Below are positions 6,173 through 12,742 of a stretch of DNA of 14,246 nt, one piece after another (the stretch's first letter is position 1; each line of letters starts with the position of its first letter). The DNA comes from JAFMIT01 sp049421205 (GTDB lineage Bacteria; Actinomycetota; Actinomycetes; S36-B12; UBA5976). The stretch lies in the NCBI GenBank assembly GCA_049421205.1, contig JBMSMQ010000027.1, forward strand, positions 1 to 14,246, in the 5' to 3' direction. Under the pieces are notes generated by a model. It was given only the letters and a program-made list of their open reading frames with translations, had not been told where the DNA came from and did not search any database. The translations under genes were made by a program, and so were the position numbers.

Positions 6173-8257
6173 TCAGCCTCGTTTTCTCACCTGGGACTGA
6201 ATTGCTGTAATCGCAACTGTGCTCACGATGTCTGGGATTGTGCAACCCCTTGATAAATCGTTGATTGGTTTAGCAAGTCCCTGCAAAATTGGACCAATTG
6301 CAATTGCATCAGCACTTCGCTGCACAGCCTTATAAGCAGTATTTCCGGAGTTTAAATCTGGGAATATGAACACTGTGGCACTTCCTGCAACAGGATTACC
6401 GGGAAGTTTTGTTTTACCGACTTCTTCATCCACAGCAGCGTCGTATTGAATTGGGCCCGCAACTTCTAACTCTGGTCTTCTCTTCATCAAGAGTTCCGTT
6501 GCGGTTCTCACTTTGTCGACCTCAACTCCAGTTCCTGAAGTTCCAGTTGAATAACTGAGCATGGCAACTTTTGGATTGATTCCAAAAGCGCGTGCTGTAT
6601 CTACTGTGCTCGATGCGATATCGACGAGTTCTTCTGCTGTTGGTTCTGGGTTGACCGCACAGTCAGCAAATGCCCACACTTTCTCAGGTAAACACATTAA
6701 GAATACGCTCGAAACAAGAGTTGTTCCAGGAACTGTTTTAATAATCTGGAGGGCTGGTCGAATTGTTTCAGCAGTCGTGTGTGTGGCACCTGAAACCATT
6801 CCATCTGCAAAACCTAAATGCACAAGCATCGTTGCGAAATAGGTTGGATCATGTGCTAACTCAACTGCCTGTTCGGGTGTGACCCCTTTGTGTGAACGAA
6901 CACGAAAAATCTCTTCAGCAAATGTGTCAGTATGAGTCGAGGTGTCTGGATTGATAATCTCAACACCTGTTAGGTCAAGACCGAGGTGCCGCAATCGGGT
7001 ACCAATGTTTTCTTCATCTCCAAGAAGCGTGATGTCACAAATACCCCCATGCAGTAACTCATCTGCTGCTTTAAGAATTCGTTCATCTTGACTTTCAGGT
7101 AAAACTATTCGCTGTTTATTTGAACGAGCCATCTCCATTATTTGAGACGTAAACATCAGTGGAGTTACGGTGGTTGATTTGGAGAGCTCAATACGATCAA
7201 TGAGTTCATCTTCATTCACTGCTTTAGTAAATTCAGAAAGAGCAGCAAGAATTTTTCTTCGACTTCTAGGTCGAATTTCGCCTGGAATTTGATCTAAGGT
7301 GTGAAGTGTCTGATAGGTATCGGGTGTCACTGCAATAACAGGTAATCCCGATGATCGTAAGAGATGGATTGTTTTCTCATCTGGTATCACCCCACAGGTG
7401 AGCACTAATCCAGCAGGCGATGGCATATCTTGACTGCTTGCGACTGCAGCAGCAGCAACTGCAAGATCAGATCGGTCACCAGCTGCTATGAGCAAAACTC
7501 CAGCTTCGAGCAGTTCAAGCACCATCGGAACATGGCCTGAACCTGCAACATATCGCTCTACTTCTCGTTGCATATTTTCGTCAGTTCCAGCAACTACTGT
7601 TCCATGAAGACCTGCGGCAACTTCACCAACAGTTAATGCAGCGAGTACTGGGACATCCTCTAATGCATACACAGGTGCAGAGAAAGTGCGTTGTTGCAAT
7701 TCTGTGCGAACTACATCAATCATGTTTGCTTTAACTCTGTTCACAATGCTTGCAACTTGAACACATCCGTTATCCGTCAAAACATGTGATGCATGATCAA
7801 TCAAAGTATCAATTTCTGAAAGCCCAACATCCGCACCATTCATCACCATCAAAACAGGACTTGCAAGATTTGCAGCAAGTGTTGCATTGAGTTCAAGTTC
7901 AGTAGCAGCAGTGGGTCCTACAAAGTCAGTTCCAATCACAAGAACAAAGTCAAAGTCTTTGGCAAATGCTTGATACTTCGACACCACGAGTGACTGAACT
8001 TTCTCCAGCTCTCCTTCCCCCAAAAGGACCTGCATATCACTGTAAGTAAATGGGCAGGCCTCTTCATATCGAACTGAGAGGTTGTAGTGATCAATGAGAA
8101 CTTCAACGAGTGGATCTTTCTCATAAACACCAGAAAGGATGGGTCTAAAGACACCAATCTTCTTCACGGTTCTCGCAAGCAGGTCCATAACACCAAGTGC
8201 TGCAATGCTCTTGCCAGCCCGAGGCCCAGAAGCTGAGATATAGAGAGACCGTGTCAC
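6173..8257 (-). CDS. pta: Phosphate acetyltransferase, long two-part form
   Basis: A 694-residue phosphotransacetylase (acetyl-CoA + phosphate to acetyl phosphate + CoA), close to the length of the E. coli enzyme. The N-terminal part (1 to about 210) is a dethiobiotin-synthetase-like P-loop domain with GPRAGKS at 11-17; a DRTGG-type regulatory domain follows (about 210-330). The catalytic PTA/PTB domain fills the rest: LPESQDERILKAAD, DGMVSGATHTTAETIRPAL, MLSYSTGTSGTG, FIFPDLNSGNTAYKAVQRSA and GLAKPINDLSRG. The N-terminal domains allosterically control the long form in E. coli. The start is GTG at 8257, without a Shine-Dalgarno, 6 bases after a TAGATT box. First gene of the operon, divergent from the ABC permease, 1 base before ackA. 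Confidence 0.97.
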   Translation of the reverse strand: MTRSLYISASGPRAGKSIAALGVMDLLARTVKKIGVFRPILSGVYEKDPLVEVLIDHYNLSVRYEEACPFTYSDMQVLLGEGELEKVQSLVVSKYQAFAKDFDFVLVIGTDFVGPTAATELELNATLAANLASPVLMVMNGADVGLSEIDTLIDHASHVLTDNGCVQVASIVNRVKANMIDVVRTELQQRTFSAPVYALEDVPVLAALTVGEVAAGLHGTVVAGTDENMQREVERYVAGSGHVPMVLELLEAGVLLIAAGDRSDLAVAAAAVASSQDMPSPAGLVLTCGVIPDEKTIHLLRSSGLPVIAVTPDTYQTLHTLDQIPGEIRPRSRRKILAALSEFTKAVNEDELIDRIELSKSTTVTPLMFTSQIMEMARSNKQRIVLPESQDERILKAADELLHGGICDITLLGDEENIGTRLRHLGLDLTGVEIINPDTSTHTDTFAEEIFRVRSHKGVTPEQAVELAHDPTYFATMLVHLGFADGMVSGATHTTAETIRPALQIIKTVPGTTLVSSVFLMCLPEKVWAFADCAVNPEPTAEELVDIASSTVDTARAFGINPKVAMLSYSTGTSGTGVEVDKVRTATELLMKRRPELEVAGPIQYDAAVDEEVGKTKLPGNPVAGSATVFIFPDLNSGNTAYKAVQRSADAIAIGPILQGLAKPINDLSRGCTIPDIVSTVAITAIQSQVRKRG

Positions 8258-8263
8258 GGTGCC

Positions 8264-8269
8264 AATCTA
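8264..8269 (-). promoter_or_regulatory. -10 box for leaderless pta transcript
   Basis: On the minus strand TAGATT is followed by exactly 6 bases (GGCACC) and the GTG start of pta. No ribosome binding site is present, so transcription probably begins at the start codon. A clear -35 is not visible. Confidence 0.5.
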
Positions 8270-8316
8270 CTCTCTAAAAAATACCCCGAGGAGGGTCGGA
8301 AGTCCTTGAAATTGGC

Positions 8317-8322
8317 TACGCT
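8317..8322 (+). promoter_or_regulatory. -10 box for leaderless permease transcript
   Basis: TACGCT is followed by 6 bases and a TTG at 8329, which is itself followed in frame by ATG at 8332. No Shine-Dalgarno is at a useful distance. The 74 bases between the two divergent genes hold this box and the pta -10 back to back, 47 bases apart. No clear -35 is seen. Confidence 0.45.
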
Positions 8323-8331
8323 TTGGGCTTG

Positions 8332-9189
8332 ATGAAACTAACATTACGCGAATTAGCTACCCAATCTGGACTTCGAGATATCACGAAGAGAGTTGGTTAT
8401 TTTGAATATCTTCTGCATACTTGGAAAGCAAGACGGTTTATCTGGCGCTACAGCGTCGCCAAAATCAATGGGTCTGCAAGTCAGAATAACTTAGGTTTAC
8501 TCTGGGAGTTTCTTGATCCACTGCTATTGAGCATTGCTTATTACCTAGTGTTTGGTGTCGTTCTAGATCTTAAGCGAGATTCCAGTAACTTTCCTCTCTT
8601 CCTCATCGCAGGTGTGCTGACTTGGAAATTGTTTTCGGCAACACTCACCGGAGCTGTTCGGTCTAGTTCTCGAAAGGGGGAACAAGACCTTCTAGAATCA
8701 ATTCATCTACCTCATCTTGTTATCCCAATTTCTAATGCAGTTCAGAATGCTTTGCGTGCAATTCCAGTGGTTATTCTTCTTTTTCCCGCAGCTCTCTTTA
8801 TGGGAGAAACACCACATTTAGCATGGTTGTTGCTTCCATTTGTATTGCTCTGGGTGGCTTTGACTGGATTTGCAATTGGCCTACTCTTAAATCCAGCAGT
8901 TAAACGAATCCCAGATCTTGATAATTTAATTAAATTGGGACTTCGAATGATGTTCTTCCTGACAGGAGTTTTCTTTTCAGTGGAGAAGCGATTTGCTTCT
9001 GCACCGGAATCCATACAGTTGCTTGCGAACTATAACCCCTCTGCCGTCCTGCTCGAGATGACACGAACACTCTTCTTATTTGATGTAAACATCACATCAT
9101 CTGGAATTATCTGGATTCTCACATTCACGTTGGTTACTTTGTTTGTGGCATCTCTCAACTTTTGGCGAACGGAGCGACGAGTTGGATAA
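8332..9189 (+). CDS. ABC-2 type permease, polysaccharide-exporter (Wzm/TagG-like)
   Basis: A 285-residue membrane protein of the ABC-2 family. An amphipathic basic N-terminus (about 20-45, with KARRFIWRY) precedes six predicted transmembrane segments at roughly 57-78, 87-107, 141-158, 163-187, 202-216 and 256-275. SQNNLGLLWEFLDPLLLS and NYNPSAVLLEMTR match conserved spots of Wzm/TagG/RfbA-type permeases, which export O-antigen, teichoic acid or other lipid-linked glycans with a Wzt/TagH-type ATPase. The ATPase follows directly, overlapping by 8 bases, which supports a transporter pair. The start may be ATG at 8332 or TTG at 8329, both in frame and both compatible with the leaderless promoter. 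No glycosyltransferase or glycan-synthesis gene is in the window, so the substrate is open. Confidence 0.88.
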   Translation: MKLTLRELATQSGLRDITKRVGYFEYLLHTWKARRFIWRYSVAKINGSASQNNLGLLWEFLDPLLLSIAYYLVFGVVLDLKRDSSNFPLFLIAGVLTWKLFSATLTGAVRSSSRKGEQDLLESIHLPHLVIPISNAVQNALRAIPVVILLFPAALFMGETPHLAWLLLPFVLLWVALTGFAIGLLLNPAVKRIPDLDNLIKLGLRMMFFLTGVFFSVEKRFASAPESIQLLANYNPSAVLLEMTRTLFLFDVNITSSGIIWILTFTLVTLFVASLNFWRTERRVG

Positions 9190-9949
9190 GACTCCACTAT
9201 TGATTCTCGAGAATGTCTCCCACCATTTTGTTCATAGACTTCAAAGCGGTGGCAAGACTTACTTTGAACGTCTCATCACCAAACTTGTTGGAAAAAAACA
9301 AAAAGTGAAGGCGCTGGATAACATCAACCTTGTTTTTTATCAAGGTGAAATTGTTGGAATTCTCGGAAAGAGCGGTGCTGGAAAGTCAACACTTGGTGAT
9401 GTGATGTCAGGACTTTTGCTACCAAGTGAAGGTAGTGTGTATGCTGAAACCAAACCTGAATTATTGAGTGGGTTCAGTCACTTCCTACCGAAGCTAAGTG
9501 GTGCAAGAAACATCTCACTTATTCTCTCAGCGCACGGATTGAACGATGATGAAATTGATGAACACCTGCCAACAATCATTAAGCGATCTAAAATTCGTAA
9601 AATTGTTCACCAGCCTGTTAATACCTACACTAAGAAATCGCGTCAGAAGCTTCGAGGGGCGATTGCACTCTCTCTACTTCCAAAGATCCTCATCGCTGAT
9701 GTTGCACTCAAAGCAGGAGATAAGAAACGTACCTCAGAATTGCGAGATGAAGTCCGAGACATTGCTGCCGCAGGCGGACTTGTTGTCCTTGCAGGACAAC
9801 GGGTTGAGATATTGGAAGAAATGTGTGACCGGATAATTTGGCTCGAAAAAGGTGCAATTTATATGGAAGGTGAGGCTGCCTCGGTTCTGAGGCTGTGGCG
9901 AGAGCGCCACCCCGAAGCCCTTGACGAAGATGAAGTAGAAGAATACTGA
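9182..9949 (+). CDS. Wzt/TagH-like ABC ATP-binding protein with degenerate catalytic motifs
   Basis: Partner ATPase of the preceding permease, 255 residues, without the extra C-terminal glycan-binding domain of long Wzt proteins. Walker A is intact (GKSGAGKS, 62-69). Other motifs look decayed. Where YSSGM/LSGGQ should be, the protein has YTKKSRQKL (149-157). Walker B reads ILIADVAL, keeping D173 but with valine (V174) at the catalytic glutamate position. LAGQR (203-207) replaces the VSHD switch, so the histidine is gone. Surrounding family features persist (ALDNINLVFYQGEIVGILG, MCDRIIWLEKG). I infer ATP binding without normal hydrolysis, unless a second NBD contributes. The TTG at 9182, overlapping the permease stop, is chosen because GGAG lies 7 bases upstream; a longer in-frame start at 9143 would run far into the permease gene. 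The C-terminus is acidic (LDEDEVEEY). Confidence 0.87.
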   Translation: MDKTPLLILENVSHHFVHRLQSGGKTYFERLITKLVGKKQKVKALDNINLVFYQGEIVGILGKSGAGKSTLGDVMSGLLLPSEGSVYAETKPELLSGFSHFLPKLSGARNISLILSAHGLNDDEIDEHLPTIIKRSKIRKIVHQPVNTYTKKSRQKLRGAIALSLLPKILIADVALKAGDKKRTSELRDEVRDIAAAGGLVVLAGQRVEILEEMCDRIIWLEKGAIYMEGEAASVLRLWRERHPEALDEDEVEEY

Positions 9950-9970
9950 GAATTGGTCACCACCCTCGGC

Positions 9971-9994
9971 TAAACTCTCCCTTCACAAGGGGGG
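9971..9994 (+). promoter_or_regulatory. Possible promoter -10 and strong ribosome binding site of the NERD gene
   Basis: TAAACT at 9971-9976 is a fair -10, and the run AAGGGGGG at 9987-9994 is a strong Shine-Dalgarno 7 bases before the ATG at 10002. Unlike the leaderless genes here, this one has a short leader. TTGGTC at 9953-9958 is too close (12-base spacer) to be its -35. No terminator hairpin separates it from the ATPase gene, so read-through is also possible. Confidence 0.4.
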
Positions 9995-10001
9995 CGACCG
10001 G

Positions 10002-11030
10002 ATGAGTCCGCAGAATGCAACAAAGTCAGAGCGGCTAGTCATTGAAAGTCTTAAATCACAACTAAAACCTGGCGAAGTTCTTCTTGAACACGTCAGATTT
10101 ACTGACAGTAAATATGGTGATGTTGAAGCAGATGTGCTTCTCTTCATTCCAAACGCTGGTGTTGCAGTTATCGAAATTAAAGGTGGGGTTGTCCAATACC
10201 AAGACGGGCAATGGGTCACCACGGATGACAACGGATATCACCGACGAATTCATCCAGTTGAACAGGCGCGCAAAGCAAAGCATGCTCTGCGGCGATATCT
10301 AGATCGACAAAGCACTTGGACAGGTGGTCTCATTCGCGCTGAATGGTTCGCCGCATTTCCTTTTACTCACGTAGATGGGGATATGGGACCAGAAGGTCGA
10401 CGTGAATTGCTACTTGGGAAAAATGATATCGGTAATGAGCTTGAACAGATTCGAAGTGTTTTGACATCACCAATGAATGGTGATGTCTTTCTCACTAGCG
10501 AACTTATGCAACTTGCACTTACCCTCATTACTAATCCAACTGATAACTCAGTGAGTGTAGGGGAAAGTAGAGTTGTTGGAGTACGGCAAGCGAATCTCGT
10601 TTTGCTGTGGCTCCTTCTTGTCGGAGCGTCTGCATTCGCAGGATATTGGGTCGACAAACTTGATTTGAATCCTTTCTTATATGCCGCAAGTTTTATTGTT
10701 TGCTTTGCTGGAATCTGGTTCAGTCATAAACTCAGAGTTATCCCAAATATGAGGAAAAAATATGTATCCCTTGGTTTTGGCGCAGTTTTGTTTGCTGTAA
10801 GTATGTACAGTGGCTCATATCTAAGTGGCAATCCAACTAGTGACATCGCCGAATGTAATCCTAACTATTTTCCTTGTGTTGCAGATGACTATGACGACCT
10901 CGACTGCAATGAGGTCGATTGGAGAGTCGATGTCATCGGCACTGATGTTTACAATCTTGATCGGGACGGTGACGGAATTGGGTGTGAATGGAACCCAGTT
11001 TTCACCCCTGATGAGACAATAGAGAAGTGA
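10002..11030 (+). CDS. NERD nuclease-like domain, three membrane helices and Excalibur-type domain
   Basis: A 342-residue fusion. Residues 1 to about 175 resemble a NERD (nuclease-related) domain of the PD-(D/E)xK type: E10 in KSERLV, D44 in EADVLLF, the pair E58-x-K60 in VAVIEIKGG, and the conserved VEQARK (86-91). Three transmembrane helices follow (about 197-216, 225-241, 255-271); the basic loop at 242-254 is inside, placing the N-terminus in the cytoplasm and the C-terminus outside. Residues 285-330 match an Excalibur calcium-binding-type domain: CNPNYFPC, then DYDDLDCNE and NLDRDGDGIGCEW, with four cysteines (C285, C292, C302, C328). NERD proteins are thought to act on nucleic acids, but few are characterised, so activity is inference. 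It overlaps the next gene by GTGA, which suggests co-translation. Domain assignment is good; function is open. Confidence 0.88.
   Translation: MSPQNATKSERLVIESLKSQLKPGEVLLEHVRFTDSKYGDVEADVLLFIPNAGVAVIEIKGGVVQYQDGQWVTTDDNGYHRRIHPVEQARKAKHALRRYLDRQSTWTGGLIRAEWFAAFPFTHVDGDMGPEGRRELLLGKNDIGNELEQIRSVLTSPMNGDVFLTSELMQLALTLITNPTDNSVSVGESRVVGVRQANLVLLWLLLVGASAFAGYWVDKLDLNPFLYAASFIVCFAGIWFSHKLRVIPNMRKKYVSLGFGAVLFAVSMYSGSYLSGNPTSDIAECNPNYFPCVADDYDDLDCNEVDWRVDVIGTDVYNLDRDGDGIGCEWNPVFTPDETIEK
10463..10487. repeat. Perfect 10-bp inverted repeat inside the NERD gene
   Basis: GACATCACCA (10463-10472) is exactly complementary to TGGTGATGTC (10478-10487) around the 5-base loop ATGAA. It lies in frame in the region encoding LTSPMNGDV, after the NERD catalytic core. 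It could be chance or a hairpin in the mRNA. Confidence 0.55.
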
Positions 11031-11536
11031 ATCGGTACCTCAAACTCGCACTCGCCACAGTTCTAGTAATTCTTGGTTTAGTGTTTATTGTGTACGTCAA
11101 TAATCAACCAAGTGCAACCCCCACTACCTCACCTAGCCCCACAACAAGCCCGACAGGGCCACTTACTGCCTTTGATATTGAGGGCTGTTATGCCTATGAG
11201 GCTGACGATGGCACTCGCTATACCCTCAATCTCGATGCGCAGGATGAGAAGAACTTCTTTGGTTTCATGGAATACAACAATGTTGGCTTTGATAGTTCCC
11301 GTGGATTCTTTATAGGACAGTTTCTTGATTTGAAAGCTATTGGAATCTACGACTTTTTTGCTGAAGGAACAAAGTCAAAGCGGCAACTCTTATTCTTTTA
11401 CGAAAACGGATCATTTGTTCGCGGTGTTAGCGAGACAGAAATCGTTGATGGAGTCGAACAATTCGTTGACCTTGAAGTTGTAACAAAAGATTACGACTAT
11501 GTCTTCAATCAAAGTACAGGGTGTGCAACGAAATAG
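11027..11536 (+). CDS. Membrane-anchored extracytoplasmic protein of unknown function
   Basis: A 169-residue protein I do not recognise. A single hydrophobic helix at 6-24 (LKLALATVLVILGLVFIVYV) behind a short basic N-terminus is an uncleaved signal anchor; there is no lipobox cysteine. A Thr/Ser/Pro linker (27-44, with TTSPSPTTSPTG) leads to an outside domain of about 125 residues rich in aromatic and acidic residues (GCYAYEADDG, FFGFMEYNN, FFYENGSFV), probably all-beta, with just two cysteines (C54 and C166) that could bridge its two ends. The GTG start overlaps the upstream TGA as GTGA, and no ribosome binding site of its own is obvious, so expression is probably coupled to the NERD/Excalibur protein. 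The two could act together on the outer face of the membrane, which is inference from gene order and topology. Confidence 0.8.
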   Translation: MNRYLKLALATVLVILGLVFIVYVNNQPSATPTTSPSPTTSPTGPLTAFDIEGCYAYEADDGTRYTLNLDAQDEKNFFGFMEYNNVGFDSSRGFFIGQFLDLKAIGIYDFFAEGTKSKRQLLFFYENGSFVRGVSETEIVDGVEQFVDLEVVTKDYDYVFNQSTGCATK

Positions 11537-11564
11537 CCACATCTATGGTTGAATAGCGACATCT
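11532..11564 (+). repeat. Tandem 13-base repeat before the propeller gene, possible operator
   Basis: AATAGCCACATCT (11532-11544) recurs as AATAGCGACATCT (11552-11564), one mismatch in 13, offset exactly 20 bases or about two helical turns. The copies flank TATGGT (11544-11549), a possible -10 box, and the first includes the stop codon of the preceding gene. Same-face spacing around a promoter is typical of a regulator binding site; the protein is unknown. Confidence 0.5.
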
Positions 11565-11570
11565 GAGGAG
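11544..11570 (+). promoter_or_regulatory. Possible -10 box and ribosome binding site of the propeller gene
   Basis: TATGGT at 11544-11549 has the TAnnnT form; GAGGAG at 11565-11570 is a strong Shine-Dalgarno 5 bases before the ATG at 11576. No -35 of quality is seen. Confidence 0.35.
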
Positions 11571-11575
11571 AACAC

Positions 11576-12739
11576 ATGAAGCGACTATTCCTACTTGTCC
11601 CCACACTCTCTCTGACTTTGATGATGGGTCTTCAACCCGCACTATCCGTTGCCCAGGATCCTGTGAGATTGCCAACTGTTGAGACCAGACTGAAACTGCA
11701 TAAAACTATTGGAGGATCAATTGCCCCAAAATCAGTGCGTGCATCAAATAATGGACTCGTTGCTGCTTTTAACATGATGTATCGCCACACAATCACGGTA
11801 TATGACGCGAAGTCAGGTAACCTCATCAAGACTATTCAGGATTCAGTCAATCTTCGTGACTTTGGATACAACATCTCCGGAACCCACAAGGGAGCGCCAG
11901 TTGAGGGAGCGTTTAGCCCTGATGGTGAATACCTCTATTCCAGCAACTATTCAATGTATGGGCCGAAACTTTTTCGTGAAGGAACAGATTCCTGCGGCAG
12001 TGACAAGGGAATCGATAAGAGTTTCATTTACAGAATAAATCTCGACACTTTAGAAATTGATAACGCGATCAGAGTCGGTGCAGTACCAAAGATTGTTGAA
12101 GTAACACCTGACAATAAATATGTTCTAGTAACTAACTGGTGTTCCTATACCCTCAGCATCATCTCAGTTGAAAAACAAAAAGTTGTAAAAACTATTTACA
12201 TTGGACGATTCCCCCGAGGAATTGCTGTCACTCCAGATAGTTCCACTGCATATGTGGCTGAGATGGGTAGCTCAAATGTTCATAGGATTGACCTCAATAC
12301 TTTTAAAAAATCTAAATTTGTCGTTGGTAGTGGGCCTCGTCACTTGGTGCTCTCACCAGATGCGAGATATCTTTATGTTTCGCTAAATGCTGCTGGCAAA
12401 GTGGCGAAATATGACCTTTTGGGTGAAGAAAAGACATTGTATGTAGCTACTGGAACTAATCCACGCACGATGACTATTTCAAGTGATGGCACTGCCCTTT
12501 ACATTGTGAATTATGGAAGTGGCACGCTCTCGAAGGTCCGCGCATCCAATATGAAGCGTGTGCAGAATCTCTACGCTTGTCCCAGTCCTATAGGTGTTGC
12601 ATTTGAGTCAGTCCATCAGCGAACGTGGGTTGCTTGTTATGGTGGGCTCATCAAGATCTACAAGAACAAATTGCCTAAAAAACTTGTAAATCCAACCTCA
12701 TCACCATCTGAGACGCCAACCCCAAGTCCCACGAGTTAA
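11576..12739 (+). CDS. Secreted YVTN-type beta-propeller protein
   Basis: A 387-residue exported protein. Residues 1-26 form a signal peptide (basic MKR, hydrophobic core, cleavage after SVA). From about 40 to 365 the chain is a run of propeller blades with the recurring pattern P-R/K-x-h-x-h-S/T-P/S-D-x-x-x-h-Y-h-x-N/S, seen at 110-124 (FSPDGEYLYSSN), 171-187 (VTPDNKYVLVTN), 213-229 (VTPDSSTAYVAE), 254-271 (LSPDARYLYVSL) and 296-312 (ISSDGTALYIVN), so about seven blades. Four cysteines (C140, C189, C335, C354) could form disulfides. The C-terminus (373-387) is a Ser/Thr/Pro tail without an anchor. Such propellers bind ligands or proteins; no enzymatic motif is visible. It follows the unknown anchored protein at 39 bases and could belong to the same envelope group. 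It ends 3 bases from the opposing aminotransferase gene. Confidence 0.87.
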   Translation: MKRLFLLVPTLSLTLMMGLQPALSVAQDPVRLPTVETRLKLHKTIGGSIAPKSVRASNNGLVAAFNMMYRHTITVYDAKSGNLIKTIQDSVNLRDFGYNISGTHKGAPVEGAFSPDGEYLYSSNYSMYGPKLFREGTDSCGSDKGIDKSFIYRINLDTLEIDNAIRVGAVPKIVEVTPDNKYVLVTNWCSYTLSIISVEKQKVVKTIYIGRFPRGIAVTPDSSTAYVAEMGSSNVHRIDLNTFKKSKFVVGSGPRHLVLSPDARYLYVSLNAAGKVAKYDLLGEEKTLYVATGTNPRTMTISSDGTALYIVNYGSGTLSKVRASNMKRVQNLYACPSPIGVAFESVHQRTWVACYGGLIKIYKNKLPKKLVNPTSSPSETPTPSPTS

Positions 12740-12742
12740 GTT

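Noticed and set aside
9143..9181. Longer start of the ABC ATP-binding gene
   Set aside because: It would overlap the permease by 47 bases, and GGAG is placed correctly for the TTG at 9182.
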